Source: an uncultured Opitutaceae bacterium
GTDB lineage: Bacteria > Verrucomicrobiota > Verrucomicrobiia > Opitutales > Opitutaceae
Assembly (NCBI GenBank): GCA_937889545.1
Contig: CALAOT010000093.1
Coordinates: 1-64,000, forward strand
DNA: 64,000 nt
Direction: 5' to 3'
Below are positions 1-8,606 of this stretch, piece after piece. Under the pieces are notes generated by a model. The model made no database searches, was not told where the DNA came from, and saw only the letters and a program-made list of their open reading frames with translations. The position numbers and the translations under genes are program-made. Numbering within the stretch: position 1 is the first letter of the stretch; each line of letters begins with the position of its first letter.

Positions 1-834
1 GCCGCGGCGCTTGCGCTGGGCAGCCGGAACTACGCCGGGGTATTCAGGGACGACGAGACATTCTGGGCCTATGCAGCTGCAAGAAACCCCGAGGCATGGA
101 TTGCGCACAGCAACCTGGGCCTCGCCATATATCGCAGGGGCCTGGTGCCGGAAGCGGTCTCGCACTACCGGGAGGCGCTTCGCCTGAAGCCGGACTTCGA
201 CGCGGCGCACGTCAATCTCGGCAACGCGCTGGCGCGCTCTGGCAGGGAGGCCGAGGCGGCCGCCGAGTTCAACGAGGCGATCCGGCTGCGGCCCGACAAC
301 ACGGATGCCCGCACCAACCTCGGGAACCTGGCCCTCGCCGCGGGGCGCTACGGCGAGGCGGTCGGGCAGTATGAGGCGGTTCTGCGCATCCGGCCCTCGG
401 ACGCGGATGTCCTGCGCAGCTGCGCCGAGGCCCGCTACCGGAACGGCAATGTGCTCGGCAACGCCGGCAGGGTCCGCGAGGCGGCATCCGAATATGCGAA
501 GGCCCTGCGCCTTTGGCCCGGATTTGCGCAGGCCCACGCGAACCTGGGCCTGGCCCTCGCAACCGAGGGGAAGGCTGCCGAGGCAATTGCCGAGCTCGGG
601 CAGGCGCTCCGGCTCAAGCCCGACTACGCCGAGGCACATGCCTATCTTGGCCTCGCCTTCGCCGGCGCGGGCCGCCTGACGGAAGCCATCGCGCAGTACG
701 AGGAGGCGCTCCGGCTCAAGCCCGACGCCGCCGAGGTCCATTACAACCTTGCCGTCGCCCTCCGGAGCTCCGGCCGCCTGCCCGAGGCCGCGGCGCATTT
801 TGAGGCGGCCTCCAGGCTGGGCGCCGCGCAATAG
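1..834 (+). CDS. TPR protein, 5' end outside window
   Basis: The frame is open from the first base, so this is the C-terminal 277 residues of a longer protein. About six 34-residue tetratricopeptide repeats are visible, with the usual pattern of NLGNAL near the start of helix A and A-x-x-x-Y/F-x-x-A-L-R-L-x-P at the end of helix B. The first visible segment (RDDETFWAYAAARNPEAW) resembles the stretch that links the membrane domain to the TPR tail in TMTC-like proteins, and the gene at 10849-12720 has the same arrangement. I infer a membrane-anchored TPR protein, possibly glycosyltransferase-like. Its substrate is unknown. It ends 12 bp before dinB and may be co-transcribed with it. Confidence 0.8.
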   Translation, partial: AAALALGSRNYAGVFRDDETFWAYAAARNPEAWIAHSNLGLAIYRRGLVPEAVSHYREALRLKPDFDAAHVNLGNALARSGREAEAAAEFNEAIRLRPDNTDARTNLGNLALAAGRYGEAVGQYEAVLRIRPSDADVLRSCAEARYRNGNVLGNAGRVREAASEYAKALRLWPGFAQAHANLGLALATEGKAAEAIAELGQALRLKPDYAEAHAYLGLAFAGAGRLTEAIAQYEEALRLKPDAAEVHYNLAVALRSSGRLPEAAAHFEAASRLGAAQ

Positions 835-846
835 CAACCCACGGTC

Positions 847-2034
847 ATGCAAGGATTTCCGACGATCGTGCATCTCGACGCCGACGCGTTCTTCGTGTCG
901 TGCGAGCAGGCGCGCGATCCCTCGCTGGTAGGCAAGAAATGCGCCGTGGGCGGGCGGGAGCGCGGCATCATCTCGTCGGCCAGCTACGAGGCGCGCGCGT
1001 GCGGCGTATATACGCCCATGCCGACCGCGCGCGCATTGCGCGTCTGCCCGGACCTGATACTCATCCGCCACACCCAGGGACTCTACGGCGACGTCTCGCT
1101 GCGGATGTTCGACATGTGCGAGGCGCTGACGCCGGCCGTCCAGAGGAATTCAATCGACGAGGGCTACCTCGATCTCGGACCCTGCGGGTTCCCGGGGCTC
1201 GAGTCCCTCGAACGGGCGGTGCGCGACCTGCAGCGGAGAATCTGGGATGAACTTCGGATTCCCGTCTCCATGGGGATCGCGGCGAACAAGCTCGTCGCGC
1301 AGATCGCCTCCAAGCTGCGCAAGCCGAGGGGGTTCGTGGTTGTGCCTTCGGGAGGGGAGGAGGCGTTCCTGGCTCCCCTGCCGATCGGCCGGCTGCCAGG
1401 CGTCGGGACGAAAACCGAGGCCGCGCTCAACCGACTCGGGCTCCGCCTTGTTCGCGACCTGTTCGAGCGCAGCGAGCGCGAGCTGTCGGCGGTCTTTGGC
1501 CGCGGCTGGCGCGGCGTGCTCGAGCGCGCACGCGGCCAGGACGACAGCCCGGTGGAGACCGCGAGCGAGGAAGCGAAGAGCTATTCGAAGCAGGAGACCT
1601 TCGCCGCAGATGTGGCGGACTTTGCCGCGATCGAACGCATCGCTAAGGGGATGCTGGACGAGCTCATGCCCAAGATCCGAGCCGACCGCGCCAAGGTGAG
1701 GACGATCACGGTCATGGTGCGGTATGCGGACTTCAGCCAGGAGTCGCACGGCCGCAGCCTCAAGTGTGCGACTGACCTCGAGGCGCCGTTCTATCCGCTC
1801 GTTGGCCCGCTGCTGCGCGCCGCATGGCGCCGGCCGCGGCCGCTGCGACTGGTGAGCGTCCGGCTTTCAGGGGTCGATGCGGGTCCGGCGCAGCTGGAGA
1901 TGTTTGGCCAGGCGGATGAAAAGCGGCGGATCCTGGCGGGCGTCCTGGACCGGCTCAACCGCGGCGGCCGGGACCATGTGGTGATGCGCGGGCATCAGCT
2001 CCCGCCATCAAGTATTGAGAAAAAGGATACTTAA
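847..2034 (+). CDS. dinB: DNA polymerase IV (Y-family)
   Basis: This is a 395-residue Y-family translesion polymerase. The N-terminal palm motif DADAFFVSCEQ supplies the first metal-binding Asp. The second catalytic block is SIDEGYLDL near residue 102. A helix-hairpin-helix region (LPGVGTKTEAALNRLGL) lies near residues 180-200, and a little-finger domain follows (SKQETFAADV onward). Length fits the family, which is usually 350-420 residues. It starts 12 bp after the preceding stop without a strong Shine-Dalgarno. I see no clear LexA box in the short upstream gap, so SOS control would have to come from further upstream. The family copies past damaged bases with low fidelity. Confidence 0.93.
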   Translation: MQGFPTIVHLDADAFFVSCEQARDPSLVGKKCAVGGRERGIISSASYEARACGVYTPMPTARALRVCPDLILIRHTQGLYGDVSLRMFDMCEALTPAVQRNSIDEGYLDLGPCGFPGLESLERAVRDLQRRIWDELRIPVSMGIAANKLVAQIASKLRKPRGFVVVPSGGEEAFLAPLPIGRLPGVGTKTEAALNRLGLRLVRDLFERSERELSAVFGRGWRGVLERARGQDDSPVETASEEAKSYSKQETFAADVADFAAIERIAKGMLDELMPKIRADRAKVRTITVMVRYADFSQESHGRSLKCATDLEAPFYPLVGPLLRAAWRRPRPLRLVSVRLSGVDAGPAQLEMFGQADEKRRILAGVLDRLNRGGRDHVVMRGHQLPPSSIEKKDT

Positions 2035-2354
2035 TGACCGCAGGAGGCCTCGGGGCCGGCTGAAAAGGTGGAGGGAGAGCCTGGGGGCCCTACCAGGGCC
2101 GTTGGGGGATGCCGGAGGGGTTTCCCGCCCGGGAGGCGCGAATCAACAATAAAATTCACATTCGAGGCCTACAAACCTGTTGACGGCGGAAAACCGAGGC
2201 TCAATAGGTTGTGGCCGTCCGAGGCTTTGACCACATCCTGTTGTGGTCAACAACGCGTAAATAAGTTCCAGCAACTTTAGGTCGCCTAGGCTCATTTCGC
2301 GTTGGAAATAGCCCAGGTTAGCCCCAATTCGCACCCACTTTAACGCCAGATGCC
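2035..2354 (+). promoter_or_regulatory. nrdB leader with overlapping inverted repeats
   Basis: This 320-bp gap has no credible gene. It holds a GC-rich hairpin at 2086-2100 (GGCCCT/AGGGCC) that could help end dinB transcription but lacks a T-run. A perfect 9-bp inverted repeat with a 6-nt loop (TTGACCACA...TGTGGTCAA) lies at 2227-2250. An upstream segment at 2206-2214 (AGGTTGTGG) can pair with 2231-2239 (CCACATCCT) with one mismatch, so two alternative hairpins share one arm. This fits an operator array or an attenuator for the reductase genes. I did not find a convincing NrdR box. The half-sites resemble but do not match the DnaA box TTATCCACA. Confidence 0.45.
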
Positions 2355-3440
2355 ATGCAAAAGATTTTCCAGGTAGGAACCAAGACATTCGTACTCGATC
2401 AGGAGAAGGCCGAGGCCGCGTTTGCGGCGAAGCGCGTGATCAACGGGCGGCAGACGATGACGTTCAACCTGCTGCCGCTGAAATACCAGTGGGCCTACGA
2501 GCTGTACCGGAAGATGAAGGCCAACCATTGGGAGCCCGAGGACATCCCGATGGGAAAGGACATCGAGCAATGGCGGGACGCGAAGGCCGTCTCGGACATT
2601 GAGCGCTGGATCATCCGGATGGGAATCGGCTACTTCTCGGCTGCTGAGGGCATCGTCGGGGACAACATCCAGCACGTCGTTCGGGAGCTTGTCACGGCGC
2701 CCGAGCTCAAGCTTGTGCTCGGGCGCCATGCCCACGAGGAGAACATCCACGCCGATTCGCTGCTCTACATGATCGCCTCGCTCGGGATCAATCCGCACGA
2801 ATGCGAGGCCATGTTCGAGGACGTGGCAACGATCGTTAGGAAGAACGAGTTTGTAACCCGGATTTCACGGGAACTTCGCAGGGATCTGGACCTTACGCGG
2901 CCGGAGAACAAGAAGCTGCTCGCCTCGAACATATTTGTCTTCGGGCAGTGCATGGAAGGGACGCAGTTCTACGGGCTTTTTGGGATGGTCCTTTCCCTGT
3001 ACCGGCAGAACAAGTTCCCCGGGATAGGCCAGATGTTCCGCTACACGCTCCGGGACGAGTCGAACCACATCGAGGTCTTTCGCAACCTGTTCATGGACTT
3101 GGTTGAGGAGAACCGCGACATTTGGACGCCGGAATACAAGGAGGAGCTGCGCGGCCTGATGCGCGAGGCGATCACTCTTGAGAAGGATTTCATACGCGAT
3201 TGCCTGCCCGTCAACGCGGTGGGGCTGTGCCTCGAGGATTTCGAAACCTATATCGACTACATCGCCGATCGCCGCCTTGAAGGCTGCGGTCTGGCTCCGC
3301 TCTCGGGCGGCATCAAGAATCCACTGCCTTGGCTCGCCGAGATGATGGATATCACGAAGGAACAGAATTTTTTCGAGGGCAGGGTCACCGAATACCAAAA
3401 AGCGTCCTCATTGACTGTCGCCTCGGACGACGAGCTCTGA
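2355..3440 (+). CDS. nrdB: ribonucleotide reductase small subunit, class Ic-like
   Basis: This 361-residue R2 protein holds the dimetal cofactor that starts ribonucleotide reduction. Aligning by eye with the chlamydial R2c protein gives metal ligands E98 (FSAAEGIVGDN), E129 and H132 (EENIHADS), E201 (CMEGTQFYG), and E235 and H238 (RDESNHIE). The first ligand is Glu rather than the Asp of class Ia. The radical position (Tyr in class Ia, Phe in Chlamydia) is Leu, L136. Both features point to a Mn/Fe or other Tyr-radical-free enzyme, which is an inference. Near the C terminus a Tyr in VTEYQKASS can serve radical transfer to NrdA. It lies 152 bp upstream of nrdA in the same orientation. Confidence 0.93.
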   Translation: MQKIFQVGTKTFVLDQEKAEAAFAAKRVINGRQTMTFNLLPLKYQWAYELYRKMKANHWEPEDIPMGKDIEQWRDAKAVSDIERWIIRMGIGYFSAAEGIVGDNIQHVVRELVTAPELKLVLGRHAHEENIHADSLLYMIASLGINPHECEAMFEDVATIVRKNEFVTRISRELRRDLDLTRPENKKLLASNIFVFGQCMEGTQFYGLFGMVLSLYRQNKFPGIGQMFRYTLRDESNHIEVFRNLFMDLVEENRDIWTPEYKEELRGLMREAITLEKDFIRDCLPVNAVGLCLEDFETYIDYIADRRLEGCGLAPLSGGIKNPLPWLAEMMDITKEQNFFEGRVTEYQKASSLTVASDDEL

Positions 3441-3592
3441 CAACGGGCCGTTTGAACCGGGCATCCTAGCACCGACCGTCTTCCCCAATGCTTTAGAGGA
3501 CCCTTTGTCCGGCGCCGCAGGCGCGTGGGGGTCGTCAGCGCCCCGCTCTAGAAACTGCAATTGCAACTCTTTTATAAATTGGAACTTAGACC

Positions 3593-6500
3593 ATGAATAA
3601 CATCCCGCTGGCCCAGGATCTCGCGCTCAAGCGAACGGTCCACGCCCCGCTCGAGCAAAAACCCGTATACGCCTGGCGGGACGTCCTTGCGGCCGGGGAA
3701 ATCTCGCTGCCGCCGATCATCCTCCTGTGCCCGCACGGAGAGGAGCGCTTCGACATGACCGAGGTCGCCGACACGCTTGGAAAGGCGTTCACGAACGTCT
3801 GCATTTCCCAGGGAGAGATGGAGATTTTCACCGACAAGAACCGGGCTTGGGTTGCGCAGATCTGCCGCGAGCTCGGCGGCAACCTGACGGAGATGGCGCG
3901 CAAGCAGAACCCGCTCCGGCTTACGCTCAACGGCCTCTACGAGCTGATCGAAAAGACCCTGGTCGACAACAACGCCTACATGGTGGCAAAGAGCCTGCTG
4001 CTCAACCGCTCGCGGAAGCTCTCGGTCAGCCGCGAATCGGCCGCCCAGAGCACCATCCGCGTCATCCGGCGGAACAGCCAAGTGGTCCCGTGGAATGACA
4101 GCAAGGTCGAGATTGCGGTGCGCAAGACCTTCCTATCCCTCGCGCGCGATTCGGCGCCCGCAGTTGCAATCGCAAAGTCCGTATCGGATCGCGTCCAGGC
4201 TTCACACCAGGCCTTTGTGAGGATCGAGGAGGTCCAGGACATCGTGCAGGAGGAGCTGATGAAGGCCGGGCACTACAAGGTGGCCGAGGCTTATATTCTC
4301 TTCCGGGCCGAACGTGCCGCTGCGCGAGCCAGCTGTGCATCGGAAACAATCGACGCGTCGCTGGAACCGGCGGCATCCGGGCAGGAAACGCTGGTTGTCG
4401 TCAAGCAACCGAACGGGGAGACCGTGCTCTGGGATGGCGCCGATCTGCGCAAGAGGATCGAGTTTGCCCGGGTGGGACTCGATCTATGCCTCACAAGCGA
4501 GGAGATCGAACACGAACTCAGGCGGTCCATTTACGACCAGATCTCGCAGAAGGGCCTGGATTCCACGATCATCCTCAATTCAAAGACGCTGATCGAGCGG
4601 GATGCGGATTTTGCGAAATTCGCGGGACGGATCCAGCTCACCTACATCTACGAGGAGGTGCTTGGCTGGGACATCATGAGGGACGGCGTGGGGAAGCTTA
4701 AGGAATCGCACCTGAAGATCTTCAAGAAGTACATCGAGCACGGGATCGCCATAAATCGGCTGAATCCAAGGATGGCCGAATACGACCTTGCGCGGCTTGC
4801 GGAAGCGCTCGATCCGTCGTCGGACCTTGAGTTTGATTTCCTTGGAGTACAGACGCTTTATGACCGCTATCTGATCGTTGACAAGGTGTCGAAAACGTCG
4901 CGGCGGATCGAGACCCCGCAGTACTTCTGGATGCGCGTAGCAATGGGGCTGTTCCTCGACGAAAAGGGGGACCGCGAATCCAGGGCCGTTGCGCTCTATG
5001 ATCTCTACAAGACCCGGCGTTTCTGCTCGTCGACGCCAACGTTGTTTAACAGTGGCACCGTGCACAGTCAGCTCAGTTCGTGTTTTCTGTATCATGTTGA
5101 TGACTCGATAGAAGGGATATTCCAAAGGGGAATAGCTGAGAACGCTTACCTTTCAAAATGGGCCGGCGGCCTGGGCGGATCGTGGACGTCGGTGCGCGGT
5201 ACCGGAGCCTACATCGGCGGGACAAACGGCGAGTCGCAAGGCGTCATACCTTTCCTAAAGCTTCACAATGATCAACTGGTCGCTGTGAACCAGTGCTTTG
5301 CCCCGGAAACTATCGTGTACACGGCTGACGGCCCGAGAGCGATTCGTGACGTAATCGTGGGGAATCTAGTCTTGGGAAACAGCGGCACCTACCGCGAGGT
5401 GACCGAAAAACTCGCCTATGCTCAGCACGGTCCGATGGTGGCGGTGAAGATAAAGCATTCCATTGCCCCTGTTCGAGTCACAACCGGGCATCCATTCTTC
5501 GCGATTCGCGGTGTACCGATGGAACAGGCCTGTGCGCGCACCATGCAGTGGTTGGCAAAAGGCAACGTCAGGAGCCAATGGATCGATGCGGGCGAGCTAC
5601 GGCCCGGTGACTACGTGGCTCAAGTTATTCCCACCCAGGTTATTCCCGTCGACGGCTTTTCCGAAGACGATGCCCGCATGTACGGCATCTTATTGGGCGA
5701 CGGTCATCTTTCAAAGAACGGTCATCAATGGGGTGTCTCCGGCCATCCAGAACGTGACGCACATATGCAGTTCGTCCGGCAATATCTTGCCGAGCGGGGC
5801 GTTCATTTTTGGGAAACCGGTCGCGGCGAGACCTATCTGCAGATTCATTGGGCAAGCGGCCGCGGAGTTGTGCGCGATGGCACCACGGGGCGCATTGCGA
5901 GCGCGGGGCCCGCGACCATGCCGTTCGGATATGATGATCTTTACGATCAAGACGGGAAGAAGAGCCTATCGCGTCGTTTCACCCACCTACAACACGGACA
6001 TGCCCGTGCATTGATCCAGGGGCTCCTCGAGACAGACGGCGGTATTTCCCGTGGTACCGAGATATCCTTCACCAATACGTCGCAACCGCTCGTCGAGGGG
6101 CTTCGTTACCAGCTCCTGCGACTTGGAATCCCGACAGCTGGACAATTCCGCCGGCGCGACGTTTCGCACAAAGGCAAACGGTCTGACGGTTCTGCTGTCG
6201 AGTTTAAGGGAAACTGCGACTGCTATGATGTTCGCATCCCCGCAGTGATGGAGATTGCGGCGCTGGTCGGATGCAGACCGCTCACAAAGAGAAATTGGAT
6301 TTTCAACGATGGATGCATCTATTCACGGGTGAGGGATGTCGTAAGTATAGAGCCCGATCCGTTTGTTTTTGATCTTAAGGTGGAGGGCGACGAAACCTAC
6401 ATGACCAACGCCGCCTTGGTTCACAACGGAGGCAAACGCAAGGGATCCGGCTGCGCCTACCTCGAGAGCTGGCACAACGACATCTTTGAGTTTCTCGAGC

Positions 6501-8056
6501 TGAGGAAGAACACGGGAGACGACAGGCGCCGCACCCACGACATGAATACGGCAAACTGGATTCCGGACCTGTTCATGAAGCGAATGGAGGCACGCGGGTC
6601 CTGGACCCTGTTCCACTCGAACGAGGTGCCTGACCTCCACGATTCCTACGGCAGGAAATTCGAGGAGCTCTACCTCAATTACGAAAAGCTCTCGGAGGAG
6701 GGAAAGATTTACGGGCACAAGGTCGAGGCGTTGGACCTCTGGAAGAAGATGCTCTCGATGATCTTCGAGACGGGGCATCCGTGGATCACATTCAAGGACC
6801 CGTGCAACGTGCGCTCGCCGCAGGATCATGTGGGTGTCGTGCATTCATCTAATTTATGCACCGAGATTACCCTGAATACGTCCAAGGAGGAGACGGCCGT
6901 GTGCAACCTGGGCTCTGTCATCCTGGAGACCCATCTCCTTCCTGACGGCTCGCTCGACCATCGGAAACTCCGCGAGACGATCCGGATGGCAGTCCGGGCG
7001 CTCGACAACGTGATTGACATCAACTTCTACCCGACAGAGGCGGCGAAACGTTCAAACATGCGCCACCGGCCGATTGGGCTGGGGTTGATGGGACTAGCGA
7101 ACAGCCTTTACATGAAGGGCATCGCATTCGCGTCGCCAGAGGCGGTCGAGTTCAACGACGAGGCCATGGAGGCGATCGCCTTCTATGCCTACGAGGCGAG
7201 CTCGGACCTCGCCGCGGAGCGCGGAACCTATTCGTCGTACAAGGGTTCGAAGTGGGAGCGCGGGCTCCTGCCGCTGGACTCGGTGGAGCTGCTCGAGGAA
7301 GAGCGCGGCCTTCCGATCAAGGTGTCGCGCAAGGCGCGGATGGACTGGTCGCCGCTGCGCATGAAGATCGCGGCCCAGGGCATGCGCAACAGCAACGTGC
7401 TCGCGATCGCGCCGACGGCGACGATTTCGAACATTACGAACACGTCGCCCTGCATCGAACCCACGTACAAGAACCTCTTCGTCAAATCGAACCTATCGGG
7501 CGAATTCATAGTCCTGAATCCGTTCCTGGTTAAGGATCTCAAGGCGCGGGGCCTTTGGGACCGGGACATGATGGACAGCTTGAAATACTTCGACGGGGAG
7601 TTGAAGGACATCGACCGTATCCCGGCCGACCTGAAGCAAAGATACCTCACGGCGTTCGACATTGACCACAAGTGGGTCATCGACGCGGCGGCCCGCCGCC
7701 AGAAGTGGATCGACCAGTCGCAGTCGGTTAACCTCTGGATCAAGACGCCGGACCTGAAGACGCTCTCCCACATGTACCGTTATGCGTGGCACGCCGGGCT
7801 CAAGACGACGTACTACCTGCGTGGGCTTGGCGCCTCCAACATTGAAAAGGCGACGGTGCAGGTGAAGAAGGAAATGCGCGGCGCCGCCGGAGAGACCGTC
7901 GCGGAGACCGCGACGCGCGACGCCGCAACCTTGCTCACCGCGCCGCCCTTCCCGGTAGGCGGCTCGGGGGCTCCAAAGCAGTTCACTGCTGAGGAGAAGA
8001 ACGCCTGCTCCATCGAGGCGATGCGCAGTGGCGGGACGTGCGAGGCGTGCCAGTGA
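3593..8056 (+). CDS. nrdA: ribonucleotide reductase large subunit, intein-containing precursor
   Basis: The precursor has 1487 residues and the predicted spliced protein 1109. The N terminus shows three ATP-cone-like modules: about 43-142 (degenerate), 154-242 (IRVIRRNSQVVPWNDSK) and 266-352 (VVVKQPNGETVLWDGADLRK). They should sense ATP/dATP. The catalytic domain has redox Cys C497 (SSCFLYHVDD), the N-x-C-x-E set N1087/C1089/E1091, partner C1104 (VCNLGSV), radical-path tyrosines Y1407-Y1408 (TTYYLRG) and a C-terminal CEACQ pair, C1483/C1486. The intein (residues 568-945) splits the conserved VNQ/GGKRKG segment. Uninterrupted homologues read straight through this point, so activity should need splicing. 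The palindrome TGCAATTGCA at 3556-3565 lies just upstream. Confidence 0.95.
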   Translation: MNNIPLAQDLALKRTVHAPLEQKPVYAWRDVLAAGEISLPPIILLCPHGEERFDMTEVADTLGKAFTNVCISQGEMEIFTDKNRAWVAQICRELGGNLTEMARKQNPLRLTLNGLYELIEKTLVDNNAYMVAKSLLLNRSRKLSVSRESAAQSTIRVIRRNSQVVPWNDSKVEIAVRKTFLSLARDSAPAVAIAKSVSDRVQASHQAFVRIEEVQDIVQEELMKAGHYKVAEAYILFRAERAAARASCASETIDASLEPAASGQETLVVVKQPNGETVLWDGADLRKRIEFARVGLDLCLTSEEIEHELRRSIYDQISQKGLDSTIILNSKTLIERDADFAKFAGRIQLTYIYEEVLGWDIMRDGVGKLKESHLKIFKKYIEHGIAINRLNPRMAEYDLARLAEALDPSSDLEFDFLGVQTLYDRYLIVDKVSKTSRRIETPQYFWMRVAMGLFLDEKGDRESRAVALYDLYKTRRFCSSTPTLFNSGTVHSQLSSCFLYHVDDSIEGIFQRGIAENAYLSKWAGGLGGSWTSVRGTGAYIGGTNGESQGVIPFLKLHNDQLVAVNQCFAPETIVYTADGPRAIRDVIVGNLVLGNSGTYREVTEKLAYAQHGPMVAVKIKHSIAPVRVTTGHPFFAIRGVPMEQACARTMQWLAKGNVRSQWIDAGELRPGDYVAQVIPTQVIPVDGFSEDDARMYGILLGDGHLSKNGHQWGVSGHPERDAHMQFVRQYLAERGVHFWETGRGETYLQIHWASGRGVVRDGTTGRIASAGPATMPFGYDDLYDQDGKKSLSRRFTHLQHGHARALIQGLLETDGGISRGTEISFTNTSQPLVEGLRYQLLRLGIPTAGQFRRRDVSHKGKRSDGSAVEFKGNCDCYDVRIPAVMEIAALVGCRPLTKRNWIFNDGCIYSRVRDVVSIEPDPFVFDLKVEGDETYMTNAALVHNGGKRKGSGCAYLESWHNDIFEFLELRKNTGDDRRRTHDMNTANWIPDLFMKRMEARGSWTLFHSNEVPDLHDSYGRKFEELYLNYEKLSEEGKIYGHKVEALDLWKKMLSMIFETGHPWITFKDPCNVRSPQDHVGVVHSSNLCTEITLNTSKEETAVCNLGSVILETHLLPDGSLDHRKLRETIRMAVRALDNVIDINFYPTEAAKRSNMRHRPIGLGLMGLANSLYMKGIAFASPEAVEFNDEAMEAIAFYAYEASSDLAAERGTYSSYKGSKWERGLLPLDSVELLEEERGLPIKVSRKARMDWSPLRMKIAAQGMRNSNVLAIAPTATISNITNTSPCIEPTYKNLFVKSNLSGEFIVLNPFLVKDLKARGLWDRDMMDSLKYFDGELKDIDRIPADLKQRYLTAFDIDHKWVIDAAARRQKWIDQSQSVNLWIKTPDLKTLSHMYRYAWHAGLKTTYYLRGLGASNIEKATVQVKKEMRGAAGETVAETATRDAATLLTAPPFPVGGSGAPKQFTAEEKNACSIEAMRSGGTCEACQ
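5294..6427 (+). mobile_element. intein with LAGLIDADG homing endonuclease inside nrdA
   Basis: This is a 378-residue in-frame insertion. Block A begins at C568 (CFAPETIVYTADG). Block B is VRVTTGHPFFAI with the T-x-x-H pattern. The two endonuclease motifs are MYGILLGDGHLSKN and ALIQGLLETDGGIS. The C-terminal block is VFDLKVEGDETYM...LVHN, ending in His-Asn (N945). The next residue is Gly, whereas standard splicing uses Cys, Ser or Thr at this +1 position. Sampled base composition is lower in GC than flanking nrdA (about 55% against 65% in the lines I counted), which suggests later arrival by homing. Confidence 0.92.
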
Positions 8057-8080
8057 ATACAGCCCTCAGCTGAAAGTTCA

Positions 8081-8106
8081 AAGGCCCGCTTCGGCGGGTT
8101 TTTTTT
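8081..8106 (+). terminator. rho-independent terminator of nrdBA
   Basis: A CCCGC-TTCG-GCGGG hairpin with a tetraloop (8085-8098) is followed directly by eight T residues. It lies 25 bp after the nrdA stop codon. This is the best intrinsic terminator in the window. Confidence 0.9.
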
Positions 8107-8171
8107 CCAGCGCCACTCCTTCGGAATGGCCTTGGTGCTGCGCGAATCACCCGAATATGTCTCAAACCGTC

Positions 8172-8606
8172 CTAGCCGGCGAGCGGCAGGCCTAAACGCG
8201 CCGCGGCCTGGAGCATACGGAGATCCTTGGAGAACAGAGGGCCAGTCTCGATGCTCAAGTACGTCGCCAAGTGAAGAGCATCAAGCGTGCGCAAGGGCAC
8301 ACTGGGATGCAGTTCGCTCAAGAGGTCTGCAGCATCCTGGACCAGCAGGTCATTCAGGGAGACGAAGCGTATCTTGAGGGCCGCGATATCCTTTTCGAAC
8401 TCCTGCCATACCTCGGCCATCAACTCGGCGGAGATTACCCCGCGCGATACCTTGCCCAAGAGCGCGGATCGAAACTCGCAATAGAGCAGCCGGGAGGACA
8501 CCAGCGTCGTTCCGACGACAATCGCCTCGCAAGCCTCGGAATCAGGTTCCTCGACATAGAGCTTAACCACCGCCGAGGTGTCTATGTACATGGCTTCAAT
8601 AGTCAC
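8172..8606 (-). CDS. VapC-like PIN-domain toxin
   Basis: A PIN-domain protein of about 140 residues. Acidic residues expected of the nuclease site are visible in MYIDTSAVVKLY (Asp), YCEFRSALL (Glu), RTLDALHLA (Asp) and LFSKDLRML (Asp). Known family members are Mg-dependent RNases that cut tRNA or rRNA and are blocked by a co-encoded antitoxin. Two starts are possible. GTG at 8606 overlaps the antitoxin end by 11 bp. ATG at 8591 begins MYIDTSA, the usual VapC opening, and sits 4 bp after the antitoxin stop. Either gives tight translational coupling. RNase targets cannot be read from the sequence. Confidence 0.85.
   Translation of the reverse strand: MTIEAMYIDTSAVVKLYVEEPDSEACEAIVVGTTLVSSRLLYCEFRSALLGKVSRGVISAELMAEVWQEFEKDIAALKIRFVSLNDLLVQDAADLLSELHPSVPLRTLDALHLATYLSIETGPLFSKDLRMLQAAARLGLPLAG

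Noticed and set aside
2086-2100. Hairpin GGCCCT/AGGGCC as dinB terminator
   Set aside because: The stem is short and no T-run follows.
2227-2250. DnaA boxes or NrdR boxes upstream of nrdB
   Set aside because: The half-site TTGACCACA differs from TTATCCACA at two positions, and no AT-rich NrdR box pair is visible. I kept only the neutral description of inverted repeats.
2355-3440. Class Ia di-iron tyrosyl radical enzyme
   Set aside because: The first ligand is Glu and the radical position is Leu in the alignment with E. coli and Chlamydia proteins.
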